From DASRJG01 sp964647625 (GTDB lineage Bacteria; Acidobacteriota; Polarisedimenticolia; Polarisedimenticolales; DASRJG01), in assembly GCA_964647625.1 (NCBI GenBank), contig CAZYHZ010000017.1:12076-76075 (forward strand): a stretch of 64,000 nucleotides of DNA. Direction: 5' to 3'. The translations under genes were made by a program, and so were the position numbers. Positions 1 through 7,635 of the stretch are shown here, one piece after another (the first letter of the stretch is position 1; the number at the start of each line of letters is the position of its first letter). Under the pieces are notes generated by a model, which was given only the letters and a program-made list of their open reading frames with translations, was not told where the DNA came from and did not search any database.

Positions 1-198
1 GCGCTTGCAGCCGATCAGCACGGCGACCGGCTCGCGCGACTCGAAGGCGACCATGCAGCTCGAGCACCACAGATCGAGCTCGCGGATGTCCGTCTTGAAA
101 CCGGCGACCGTCAGCGCCGCCTCGGGCAGGGTGCAGCGATTCCAGGCATCGACCAAGAGCGGGATGTCATCGGTCCGGCAGAAGCGATACGCGCTCAA
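1..198 (-). CDS. GNAT-family acetyltransferase, N-terminal part (cut by window edge)
   Basis: The reading frame begins with TTG at 198, directly after the TAA of the UspA/PCP_red gene, and runs off the window at position 1. The visible ~66 residues start MSAYRFCRTDDIPLLVDAWN, an opening typical of GNAT acetyltransferases (an R-x-x-R/T-x-x-D-x-P-x-L strand-helix start followed by W-N). The acetyl-CoA binding motif would lie outside the window. It is the last gene seen of the operon that starts at 11176, with no gap to the gene before it. The substrate cannot be told. The start is uncertain because no clear ribosome binding site precedes the TTG. Confidence 0.5.
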   Translation of the reverse strand, partial: MSAYRFCRTDDIPLLVDAWNRCTLPEAALTVAGFKTDIRELDLWCSSCMVAFESREPVAVLIGCKR

Positions 199-2163
199 TT
201 ACGCGTCCGGTTGATCCGCCTTGATCGCGGCGCGATGCTCCGCCATCGCCGACATCGTCCCGACCTCGTTCAGGCCCCGCCCCTGCTGCGCGATCATCTC
301 GGCCATCGCCTTCTTTCCGAACTCGATCCCTTCCTCGACGAGGGGTAGATCGATCCGGGCCGCGCCGCGCTCGCCGGCGATCGCCTCGATCCGGTCCTGC
401 GTCCGGTTGCGCATGAATCCCGAAGGGACGCGCAGGATCCGCTCGGCGGCCTCGGCCGTCCAGTCGAAGCTCGAAAAGAGCGGGACGTGCTTGGCGTCGC
501 GGGCGATCAGGCGCTTTTCGGAGGGGACTGTCCCGCTCTCCGGGACTGTCCCCTCTTCTGCGCTGGAGACCGCGAGCGGAGCGCCGGTCTCGTCTTCGAT
601 CACGGCCTTGGCGAATTCGAGCGTGATCGCCGGGAGCTTCTTCAGGCGCGCGCTCTTCTCGACGCGCGCCTTGGTGCGGCGGCGCTGGTACGCGTCCTTC
701 ATCGTCCACAGCGCCTTCTTCGCTTCCTCGGTCCACTTGAGCTTGTGCCCGTCGTAGGTCGTCTCCTCGGAGAGCGCCCCTTCGACCGCCGCGATGCGGT
801 CGATCATCTCTCGCGTGATCTCTTCGAAGACCGTGCCGCCGCACACGCTGCAGCGGACCGGCCGGCTCTCCGTCGCGGTGACGCCGCACTTGACGCAAAT
901 CGAGACCGGCTGGGTCTTGGCGCGCTCCAGCGCGACCGCCTCGGCCAGGGCGGCGGTGGCCTCGGACGCGTGCTTGGGCATGAACCGCTCCATCGCGTCG
1001 TCGATCACGGCGTTCGTGATGACCGAGTGGCCCTTCTCGACGGCCAGCCGGAGGATGCCCGTGCGCGCGATCCCCTTGACGAGCGGCGGCACGCGCTTCA
1101 TGCGCTCTTCCGCCTCGGGGGTCCACCGGATGCTCTCTTCGGCCTTCACGTCGAGGCGCGGGACCTCGAGCCGGGTCGTCAGCAGGACATCGCACGGCAC
1201 CGCGCGCAGGAGGTTCTCGGCGTTGCTTCCGAGGCCGGTCTCGGTCGCGGGCGAGTGAACGCCGATGCGGCCGACGGCGAGGAGCCACGGGTTCGTCTTC
1301 CGGACGTGGTCGAGGATCTTCTGGAACGCCTTCCCATCGAGGAGGGTCTTCGTCACCTCGACGCCCTCGTCCGCCGCCATCCGCGCGGCGACGTCCAAGT
1401 GCGACTGATAGATCTGGGCGAGGCCCGTGTCGATGATCTCCTCGTGGAGCTGGTTCTGCTCTTCGAAGCGGAACACCTTCGCCGCCTTCTCGGTGAGCAC
1501 GCCGACGATGCCGTTGAACACGGAGTAGTGCAGGTACGGGTCGTACACGGAGATCAGCTCGATCTTCTTTTCGAACTTCCGCGCCAGGTCGATCGCCGTC
1601 AACAGAGCGCCGAACGACTGCGGGCTGCCGTCGATGCCGACGAGGATGGTGTCCCGGGCTTCTCCGTCGGCCGGGAGGTGCTTCACGACCCAGACGTCGC
1701 GATCGACGGTGTGGGTGACGCGCTCGCAGACCGAGCCGATCTGGCTGTCCCGCACGCGTCCGAGTCCCAGGGCGCCCATGACGATCAGGTCGTGATCGGC
1801 GGAGCGGATGTCGTTCAGGATCTCGGCGTGGTGCTTGCCGTCCATCATCCGCGGCTCGAAATCGAGGTCCGCGTCGCGGCAGCGACGCGCCATCCCGTCG
1901 AGGTAGCTCTCCGAGATCAGCTTCAGCCCCATCGTGATCAGGCTGTCGTGGATCTTCCGCTGCCGCTCGAGCTCGGTCTCGTCGAGATACTCCTCGGGCA
2001 GCGTGTACTCCATCTGCTTGAACCGGTAGTCGTGCAGGCTCGCGGCATAGACATGGCAACCGGTGAGCCTCGCGCGAAACGCCGACGCGAGATCGAGCGC
2101 GGCGTCGACGGCGCGATTGGAATAGTCGGAATTGTCAACTGGAACGTAGATGCGCTGGTACAT
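199..2163 (-). CDS. Tandem UspA protein fused to three PCP_red domains and a zinc ribbon
   Basis: A 654-residue protein. Residues ~3-162 and ~171-331 are two UspA (universal stress protein) domains; the first ends with the G-x-G-x(9)-G nucleotide-loop type sequence near 132-143. Residues ~347-395, ~477-525 and ~568-626 each begin W-T-x-E-A and match the small PCP_red helical domain known from the C-terminus of the protochlorophyllide reductase BchB subunit. Between the first two is a zinc ribbon (C423, C426, C438, C441). I chose the ATG at 2163 because AAGGAG lies 7 bases before it; ATG 2169 is in frame but too close. The gene overlaps the diheme cytochrome gene by 29 bases, so it is probably translated with the respiratory cluster. 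A role as a sensor or assembly factor of that complex is inference. Residues ~535-550 are encoded by a palindromic repeat (see 521-555). Confidence 0.85.
   Translation of the reverse strand: MYQRIYVPVDNSDYSNRAVDAALDLASAFRARLTGCHVYAASLHDYRFKQMEYTLPEEYLDETELERQRKIHDSLITMGLKLISESYLDGMARRCRDADLDFEPRMMDGKHHAEILNDIRSADHDLIVMGALGLGRVRDSQIGSVCERVTHTVDRDVWVVKHLPADGEARDTILVGIDGSPQSFGALLTAIDLARKFEKKIELISVYDPYLHYSVFNGIVGVLTEKAAKVFRFEEQNQLHEEIIDTGLAQIYQSHLDVAARMAADEGVEVTKTLLDGKAFQKILDHVRKTNPWLLAVGRIGVHSPATETGLGSNAENLLRAVPCDVLLTTRLEVPRLDVKAEESIRWTPEAEERMKRVPPLVKGIARTGILRLAVEKGHSVITNAVIDDAMERFMPKHASEATAALAEAVALERAKTQPVSICVKCGVTATESRPVRCSVCGGTVFEEITREMIDRIAAVEGALSEETTYDGHKLKWTEEAKKALWTMKDAYQRRRTKARVEKSARLKKLPAITLEFAKAVIEDETGAPLAVSSAEEGTVPESGTVPSEKRLIARDAKHVPLFSSFDWTAEAAERILRVPSGFMRNRTQDRIEAIAGERGAARIDLPLVEEGIEFGKKAMAEMIAQQGRGLNEVGTMSAMAEHRAAIKADQPDA
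521..555. repeat. GGGGACTGTCCC-type palindrome pair inside a coding sequence
   Basis: Two 15-base arms, GAGGGGACTGTCCCG and CGGGACTGTCCCCTC, flank a 5-base loop (CTCTC). They are reverse complements apart from the central base, and each arm is itself a near-palindrome. The same GGGGAC-x-GTCCCC core forms the large inverted repeat at 40438-40632. Here it sits in frame within the UspA/PCP_red gene and encodes E-E-G-T-V-P-E-S-G-T-V-P-S-E in the linker between PCP_red domains 2 and 3. Confidence 0.8.
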
Positions 2164-3778
2164 GGCCATGCTCCTTAGCACGGGATCGGGATCGGCGGAC
2201 CCAGAAGATGAGCAAGAGCTCGAGGCCGAACACGAGGAGCCCCATCTTGATCGCGGGGCCCACCGGCGAGACGACGACCTGCGGCTCGACGTAGAGGCTG
2301 GACCATTGCGTCAGCCCGCGCTTGTTCCCGCGCTCCTTGCTTCCGCCGTCCCAGACGGAAAACGCGATCGGAACGAAGCCGCCGGGCGTGAACGTGACGC
2401 CGCTTTGCGCTTGCAGGCTGCGCTTGAAGATCACCGACCACTCGCCCTTCTCGTAGTGCGCGGACGAGGTGACGTCGGCCGCGTCGAGCGGGGTGATGTT
2501 CGCGCTGCCCTTGCCGACGAACTGATCGGCGGAGGACCGCGCGAGGTCGGCGAACCAGAGGTCGACGCCGTTCGTCGCGTCGCCGAACAGGAAGTAAGGC
2601 TTGCGCGGACCGGAGGGCAGGGCGAGGGGGAGCTGGATCGCGACGGCGTCCGAGAACGCGGGCGCCGCGGTTGCTGCAGCGCCTCCCGCAGCTGGCGTCG
2701 CGGGGACCGCCTCGCCCCACTCGTCGGTCGCGGCCGCGGCCGCGGCCGGAGCGGTCTCCTGCGCTTCTTCTTCCTCGATCGGCACCGCGAGCGACGGGCT
2801 GTTCGAGCCCGTGGTCTCGGCGCTCATGTCGTTCCATCGCACGAGGAACGCGATGTCGTTCGCGTCGTAGATCGCCTGGACCAGGACCGAGGCGACCGGC
2901 GGGTGGAATTCGCGTCCGGGCTCCATGATCTGGCCGACGATCGCAAGGCGCGCGACCCGGGCTGAGCCGAAGGCCGCTGCCCCCTTGGCGAGATCGATTG
3001 GATCGTCCACGTGCTTCGCGCTGACGAGGTTCGCGTAGCCCGGCTTGTCGCCGTCCCCGAGCGAGTAGATGTAATCGGTGATCGCCCAGCGCTCTTCGGG
3101 CTTCAGCGCGTCGCCGAACGCGGGCATCGGCGTCCCGTTCAAGCCCGTCGTCATCGTGCGGAAGATGTCCTCGCGCGTCGCGCCGCCGCGGAACGTGTAG
3201 CGCTGCGTGAAGTCGGCCGGCTTGATCGGGAAGCCCCAGTCGTCCACGAGCGTGCGGGCCGACGGCCCGTCGCCGCGCCCCGGATCGCCGTGGCACTTGA
3301 TGCAGCCGGTCGCCTCGTAGACCTTGCGGCCCGCCTCGGCCGACTCTTTCGTGTACTTCGGCGCTTTGGGGAGATCGACCGGCGCGGCGTTGAAGTCGGG
3401 CTTCGCGAAGTCGGGGGAGAACGACTTGACGTAATAAGCGAGCTGCTTCAACTGCTCGTCGGTGAATTGCGGCCACGGCGGCATCGTCGTGTACGGCATG
3501 CCGGCGCGGATCAGGTGCATCAGATCTTGAGTCGTCGGGAGGGCGCCGGAGGGCGTCGTCCGGATCTTGAACTTTCCGGTCGTGAAGTTCCGCGGTCTCG
3601 GCTTCAGGTGCGCCGCGGCGTAGCCGTTGCCGTCTCCTTGCTCGCCGTGGCACTGCGAGCAGAACTTCTCGTAGGTCGCCTTCCCGGCATTGCGGTCGGC
3701 GTCGGAGCCCAGATCCGGCGCAACCGCGTACGCGGCGCCCGAGACGAGAATCAACGAGAAGACCAGCGCCTTCTTCAT
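2135..3778 (-). CDS. Diheme cytochrome c with C-terminal ethylbenzene-dehydrogenase-gamma-like domain
   Basis: A 547-residue exported, membrane-tethered protein. It has a signal peptide (MKKALVFSLILVSGAAYA), two cytochrome c domains with CSQCH (40-44) and CIKCH (159-163), then a beta-rich region (~270-500) resembling the heme-binding EB_dh/NxrC-type gamma subunit (NDIAFLVRWND early in it, DLWFADLA later), interrupted by an acidic Ala/Glu linker (~325-365). A membrane helix near 508-530 is followed by a basic tail. In known enzymes the EB_dh domain carries a b-type heme that passes electrons to or from a catalytic subunit; ligands cannot be assigned here. The start overlaps the preceding cytochrome gene by ATGA. 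It is probably the electron entry or exit arm of the complex. Confidence 0.85.
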   Translation of the reverse strand: MKKALVFSLILVSGAAYAVAPDLGSDADRNAGKATYEKFCSQCHGEQGDGNGYAAAHLKPRPRNFTTGKFKIRTTPSGALPTTQDLMHLIRAGMPYTTMPPWPQFTDEQLKQLAYYVKSFSPDFAKPDFNAAPVDLPKAPKYTKESAEAGRKVYEATGCIKCHGDPGRGDGPSARTLVDDWGFPIKPADFTQRYTFRGGATREDIFRTMTTGLNGTPMPAFGDALKPEERWAITDYIYSLGDGDKPGYANLVSAKHVDDPIDLAKGAAAFGSARVARLAIVGQIMEPGREFHPPVASVLVQAIYDANDIAFLVRWNDMSAETTGSNSPSLAVPIEEEEAQETAPAAAAAATDEWGEAVPATPAAGGAAATAAPAFSDAVAIQLPLALPSGPRKPYFLFGDATNGVDLWFADLARSSADQFVGKGSANITPLDAADVTSSAHYEKGEWSVIFKRSLQAQSGVTFTPGGFVPIAFSVWDGGSKERGNKRGLTQWSSLYVEPQVVVSPVGPAIKMGLLVFGLELLLIFWVRRSRSRAKEHGHVPAHLRSS

Positions 3779-4593
3779 TTCTTCTCGCCCTCGTCCTTGG
3801 CGCGAGGCCGCCGTCCGTTGAAGTCGTAGACGAAGAGGATCACGTCCCAGATCTGCTCCTCGGACAGGAACTTCTCCCACGCCGGCATCGCGGACGCCCA
3901 AGGACCGCCCTCGTCGGGAAGGCCGGGGCCGCCCCGCGAGATTCGCCAGAAGAGGAAAGTCTCCCGAAGCATCGGGATCGTTCCCTGGTCGGTAAAGTCG
4001 GTCGGGATCGGGTCGAGGCCGTGAACGAACATGCCGGAGGCGGCCATGTTGTCGCCGTGACAGAACACGCAGTTCTGGTAGTAGACCTTGCGGCCGGCCT
4101 CGACGTGCTCCTTGAACTGTCCGGGGTCCGTCTTCTCGAGGGCGCGGTAAGGATTGTCGCCGGCGTCGAGGTTGATCTGCTTGTCCTTGAACGTGATCTC
4201 GGCCGGCGAGGCCGGGTGCACGGTGCGTGCGAAGAACGGCGGCTCGACCGGCTGCGACATGCGCGTCCACACGCCCGCCCCGGCGAGCGCCGGGATCGCG
4301 AGCGCGACCGCCGCGAGGAGGATCCGCCGCTTGTCGTCGAGGATCAGATCGACGATCGGCTGCGTGATCGCCTTGCGCCGCTCGGTGCTCGAGGTGACGT
4401 AAGCGGTGAGGGCCAAGCTACAGATGCCCATGTAGATGAAGACCACCGACGAGGGGATCGGCACCGAGAATCCGAACCGCACCAATGTGAAGAAGCCGAG
4501 CCACCAGGCGCCCGCCCACGTCAGGAGGTTGGCCTTCCGCCATCTGAGGAGCGCGAAGACCGCGAGGATCGCGAGGACGACGAGGATCCTCAT
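3775..4593 (-). CDS. Membrane-anchored monoheme cytochrome c
   Basis: A 272-residue protein with three or four hydrophobic segments in the first ~110 residues, then a periplasmic cytochrome c domain with one CVFCH heme motif (near residue 175) and a C-terminal methionine-containing stretch (A-M-P-A-W-E-K-F-L) that may supply the sixth ligand. The membrane part is not a NrfD/ActC-type quinol-site protein: it is too short and lacks that pattern. The start and stop overlap the neighbouring genes by 4 bases on both sides, so it is a fixed part of the operon. It could take the place of ActF or another membrane subunit; this is inference from position only. Confidence 0.8.
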   Translation of the reverse strand: MRILVVLAILAVFALLRWRKANLLTWAGAWWLGFFTLVRFGFSVPIPSSVVFIYMGICSLALTAYVTSSTERRKAITQPIVDLILDDKRRILLAAVALAIPALAGAGVWTRMSQPVEPPFFARTVHPASPAEITFKDKQINLDAGDNPYRALEKTDPGQFKEHVEAGRKVYYQNCVFCHGDNMAASGMFVHGLDPIPTDFTDQGTIPMLRETFLFWRISRGGPGLPDEGGPWASAMPAWEKFLSEEQIWDVILFVYDFNGRRPRAKDEGEKK

Positions 4594-5213
4594 TTCTTCT
4601 TGCTCGTCTTCGCCGGGATCCCCGGCGCGGCCTTCACGGCGTCGGCCGGCGGCGGCACCTGGGTGCTGGCGGTCGGGGCGGTGGACGGAGCGGCACCCGC
4701 CGCGACCGCGGCGCCGGCACCCGCGCTGTTGTAGTGGTGCACGGTCTGCATCGTCACCGTCGGCGTGCCGCCGAGCGACTGCAAGAAGGCGATGACGCAG
4801 AGGATTTCCTGATCGGTCAGCCCGATCGGCGGCTTGTTGATGTGCGGCATTCCCGGATTGAACCCCGGCACGATGAACGCATCGGGGTCGTAGAGCGTCT
4901 GCGCGAAGTACTCGACGTCGGTGAACCCGGGCTCACGCGTCTTGGCGCGCACCGCGACGCCCTCGAGGTCGGGGAAGCGGAACGGGCCCGTCTTCTTGCC
5001 GATGGTGTGGCAGGTCGTGCACAGGCCCTTGCCTTCGAAGATCTCCTTGCCGACCGCGGCCATCTCGGGCGTCGTGATGTCCGCCTTGATCAGAGTCTCC
5101 TTCGGCGGGTAGACCTCTTTCTGCGGGACCATCTGGCCGACGTACGTGTAGAACCCCGTCGTGGCCGCGACGAGCACCCCGAGCTTGACGATCAGCGGCA
5201 CGCGGACGGTCAC
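4590..5213 (-). CDS. Monoheme cytochrome c with N-terminal anchor
   Basis: A 207-residue protein starting with GTG at 5213 (GTGA overlap with the stop of the cytochrome bd-like gene). One N-terminal hydrophobic anchor (VPLIVKLGVLVAATTGFYTY) is followed by a single class I cytochrome c domain with CTTCH near residue 67 and a likely methionine ligand in the N-P-G-M-P-H-I stretch. The last ~45 residues are an Ala/Pro/Thr-rich, lysine-ended tail. The arrangement directly after the CydA-like gene suggests that it brings electrons to, or takes them from, that subunit on the periplasmic side. Confidence 0.82.
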   Translation of the reverse strand: MTVRVPLIVKLGVLVAATTGFYTYVGQMVPQKEVYPPKETLIKADITTPEMAAVGKEIFEGKGLCTTCHTIGKKTGPFRFPDLEGVAVRAKTREPGFTDVEYFAQTLYDPDAFIVPGFNPGMPHINKPPIGLTDQEILCVIAFLQSLGGTPTVTMQTVHHYNSAGAGAAVAAGAAPSTAPTASTQVPPPADAVKAAPGIPAKTSKKK

Positions 5214-7051
5214 GACGCGTCCCCCGGCTCCCAGTCCTTCTTGTCGTGCAGGCTCGAGAGCCAGAACACGAATCCGATCAAGGCGAAGAAAAGGAGCACC
5301 GTCACCGAGACGACCTTGGTCGCGAAGCCGAGCGTCGGCGTGAACGCGTCCACCGAGGTGTCGCGGACGACCCCGTACACGTGCCAATGCTGCCTGAGGC
5401 CCGAGCGCACGTATCCCATCAGGCCCATCAGCCATGTGAAGGTCACGGCGATGAAGATGAGCACGTACTGGGAGATCGCGGGGATCCGCCCCCAGCGCAC
5501 CTCACCCAGCGTCGAGGCCTTGCGGTAGAGGAACACGTCGATCGCGGTGATCGAGATCATCGCGACGAGCACCGAGCTGACCTGCGGCACCGACAATCCG
5601 ATGCGGACCTTCGCCTCGACGAAGTAGCCGAGGATCCCGAGCGTGATGACCGTCGCGGCGGCCACGCCGAAGATGGAAAGCTGAACGATGTTTCCCTTCC
5701 TGGCCCACGGCACGGTCGGGGTCTTTCCCGTGCGGCGGTAGAGCAGGAAGCTCATGAACGTCGTCAGGATGAGGATGTTGACCGCGGTGTTCTTCGCCGA
5801 CATGACGCCGAGGAAGCCGAGCACCGGGTGCGCCGCGCCGCCCATCGCCCGGATCTCGGAGACCGTCGCGATGATCGACCGTGGGGTCGCCCACACCATG
5901 AAGCACAGCGTGACGACGATCAGCAAGTACTTGATGTACTTCTGGAACTGGCCGGCGCCTTCGACGCGTCCCATGCCCAGCCACAAGTAGTAATTCGCGC
6001 CGAGGAACAGGTTTCCGATCAGGACGGCCTGGATGATGAACAGCCACGAGAACGCGCCGCCCATCATCGTCAGCCCGAGCGTCTGCGAGTAGGCGTAGAT
6101 CTCCTTGGCCAGCCAGTACCCGGCGAACGGCAGCGGCAGGAAGGCGCTGATCGCGACGAAGTTCCCGATGTACCCCATCCAGTCGTAGTGAGCGCGCTCC
6201 TCGTCGCTCTCCGACTGGAGAAATTTCACGGCGGCGTACGCGCCCGCCACCGACCCGCCGAACGCCACGTTCGCGATCAGCCGGTGCACGTTGATCGGCA
6301 TCCAGGTGTAGTTGTGGATCGCCTGCCAGACGCTGATCACCGCCCCCTTCTCGGAGACCCCGGCCGGCGACGTCATGAACGTGAGCCAGGCGTTCGCGAT
6401 CAGCATGATCCCGGTGCCGACGAGATTGAGGCCGACCCCGAGCAGCAGGTGGACGCGCGGCGAGAACTTCCCCCAGCCGTAGTAGTACGCGTACAGGAAG
6501 AACGCCTCGAAGAAGAACAGGCCGACGTACGGAAGGAACGTCGGCGAGAAGACGCTCATCATGTAGTTCGTGAATTTCGGGTAGAGGATGACGAGCATGA
6601 AGGTCAGCGCCGCGCCGAACGTCGCCGTCAGCGAGAACGACACCGACAGGAGCTTCGTGAACTCGTAGGCCAGCTTGTCGTAGCGCTTGTCCTTCGTCCG
6701 GTAGCCGATGAACTCGATGATCAGGGCGAAGATCGGCACGGCCAGCACGAAAGCTGCGAACAGGAGATGGAGCTGGGCGACGATCCAGATCGCGACGCGG
6801 CTTCCGATCTTCGGGAATGCCCTGTATTCGGCTTCGACGTACGGTTTGGCGGCGTTCTTCTTGTCGGATTCGGCCTGCTCGTCCGTGAGCCCTTGGGACC
6901 GCGGGGTGACGTCGACCGTGCTCATCTTCGCGCGCTCGGGCTCGCGGTACTCGTGCGTCGCCACCATGTAAAGGGTGACCCGCACGGCGGCCATGAGCGC
7001 GAGGAGAGCGAGGACCGCTCCCGCGGCGATCTTCAAGCCCCGGGACGTCAT
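5210..7051 (-). CDS. Cytochrome bd-type subunit I (CydA-like), long form without CydB
   Basis: A 613-residue membrane protein with about 14 hydrophobic segments; ordinary CydA has about nine in ~450-520 residues. Residues ~85-280 match CydA: H95 (in VAQLHLLFAA) corresponds to the heme b595 ligand His19 of E. coli, E182 (in FFFEAFFLYAYYYGW) to Glu107, and H256 (NVHRLIANVAFGG) to the heme b558 ligand His186. Glu99 is replaced (P174 by alignment), no GRQPW quinol-loop motif is seen, and I cannot place the Met393 ligand. There is no CydB gene. These traits fit the bd-superfamily branches thought not to use quinol. The neighbours are ActA, ActB, ActE and three more cytochromes c. The oxidase reaction is likely but unproven. 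The start is fixed by the ATGA overlap with the actE-like gene. Confidence 0.85.
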   Translation of the reverse strand: MTSRGLKIAAGAVLALLALMAAVRVTLYMVATHEYREPERAKMSTVDVTPRSQGLTDEQAESDKKNAAKPYVEAEYRAFPKIGSRVAIWIVAQLHLLFAAFVLAVPIFALIIEFIGYRTKDKRYDKLAYEFTKLLSVSFSLTATFGAALTFMLVILYPKFTNYMMSVFSPTFLPYVGLFFFEAFFLYAYYYGWGKFSPRVHLLLGVGLNLVGTGIMLIANAWLTFMTSPAGVSEKGAVISVWQAIHNYTWMPINVHRLIANVAFGGSVAGAYAAVKFLQSESDEERAHYDWMGYIGNFVAISAFLPLPFAGYWLAKEIYAYSQTLGLTMMGGAFSWLFIIQAVLIGNLFLGANYYLWLGMGRVEGAGQFQKYIKYLLIVVTLCFMVWATPRSIIATVSEIRAMGGAAHPVLGFLGVMSAKNTAVNILILTTFMSFLLYRRTGKTPTVPWARKGNIVQLSIFGVAAATVITLGILGYFVEAKVRIGLSVPQVSSVLVAMISITAIDVFLYRKASTLGEVRWGRIPAISQYVLIFIAVTFTWLMGLMGYVRSGLRQHWHVYGVVRDTSVDAFTPTLGFATKVVSVTVLLFFALIGFVFWLSSLHDKKDWEPGDAS

Positions 7052-7635
7052 GGCGCCGCCTTCCGAGCGACCGCCTCCGCGCGCTCGCGCTCCAACTCCC
7101 GGATGTGCGCGATGATCGCCCAGCGATCGGCCGGCGGGATCGGCCACTTGTACGACGGCATCAGACCCGAGCCGTTGGTCATGATGTCGAAGATCTGTCC
7201 GTCGGGATAAGCGCGGATCTTGTCGCTGTGGAACGACGACGTCGGCACGTTGCCGCGCTGGAAGAGGATCCCCGTGCCGTCGCCGCGCGCGTCGTGGCAG
7301 GGCTGGCAGTAGATGGCGTAGCGCGCCCGCCCGCGGGCGAGAAGCCGCTCGTCGACCCTCACCGGAATCGACGCGATGGGCTTCCCGTCCGGCCCCAATC
7401 CCTTGAAGAACGCGTCGTCCTCGCGCAGCTCTCCGCGGGCCACCGTTCCCTCCACCGGCGCACGCATCCCCGAGCCGTCATAGAAGAAGGCGCTCTCCGA
7501 TTGCGGCAAGAGCTTCGGCTGATCGTCCATGCTCGGGTTGACGTGGATCGGCGGTTGGCTCGACGTGCAGCCGCGCAGGAGGCCGCACCCCGAAAGCGCC
7601 GCCACCATCGCCGCGATCGCCGCTTCCCGCCTCAA
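7048..7635 (-). CDS. actE: ActE-like monoheme cytochrome c lipoprotein
   Basis: A 195-residue lipoprotein. I chose the TTG start at 7635: it overlaps the actB stop (TTGA), has GGAGG four bases upstream, and gives a clean lipoprotein signal with lipobox A-L-S-G-C (Cys17). One heme site, CQPCH, lies at 110-114. The stretch around residues 57-75, M-R-x-P-V-E-G-T-V-A-R-G-x-L-R-E-D, is typical of ActE of alternative complex III, where this subunit is the likely exit point for electrons to the terminal oxidase. In ordinary act operons ActC and ActD come between ActB and ActE; here the two genes are directly joined. Confidence 0.88.
   Translation of the reverse strand: MRREAAIAAMVAALSGCGLLRGCTSSQPPIHVNPSMDDQPKLLPQSESAFFYDGSGMRAPVEGTVARGELREDDAFFKGLGPDGKPIASIPVRVDERLLARGRARYAIYCQPCHDARGDGTGILFQRGNVPTSSFHSDKIRAYPDGQIFDIMTNGSGLMPSYKWPIPPADRWAIIAHIRELERERAEAVARKAAP

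Noticed and set aside
487..2178. Long open frame on the plus strand opposite the UspA/PCP_red gene
   Set aside because: It is an Arg/Asp/Leu-rich shadow of a GC-rich gene with no family motif; the minus-strand frame shows clear domains.
3775..4593. ActC/NrfD-type quinol-site subunit of the act operon
   Set aside because: The membrane part is only ~110 residues with 3-4 helices and is fused to a cytochrome c domain, unlike the ~10-helix NrfD fold.
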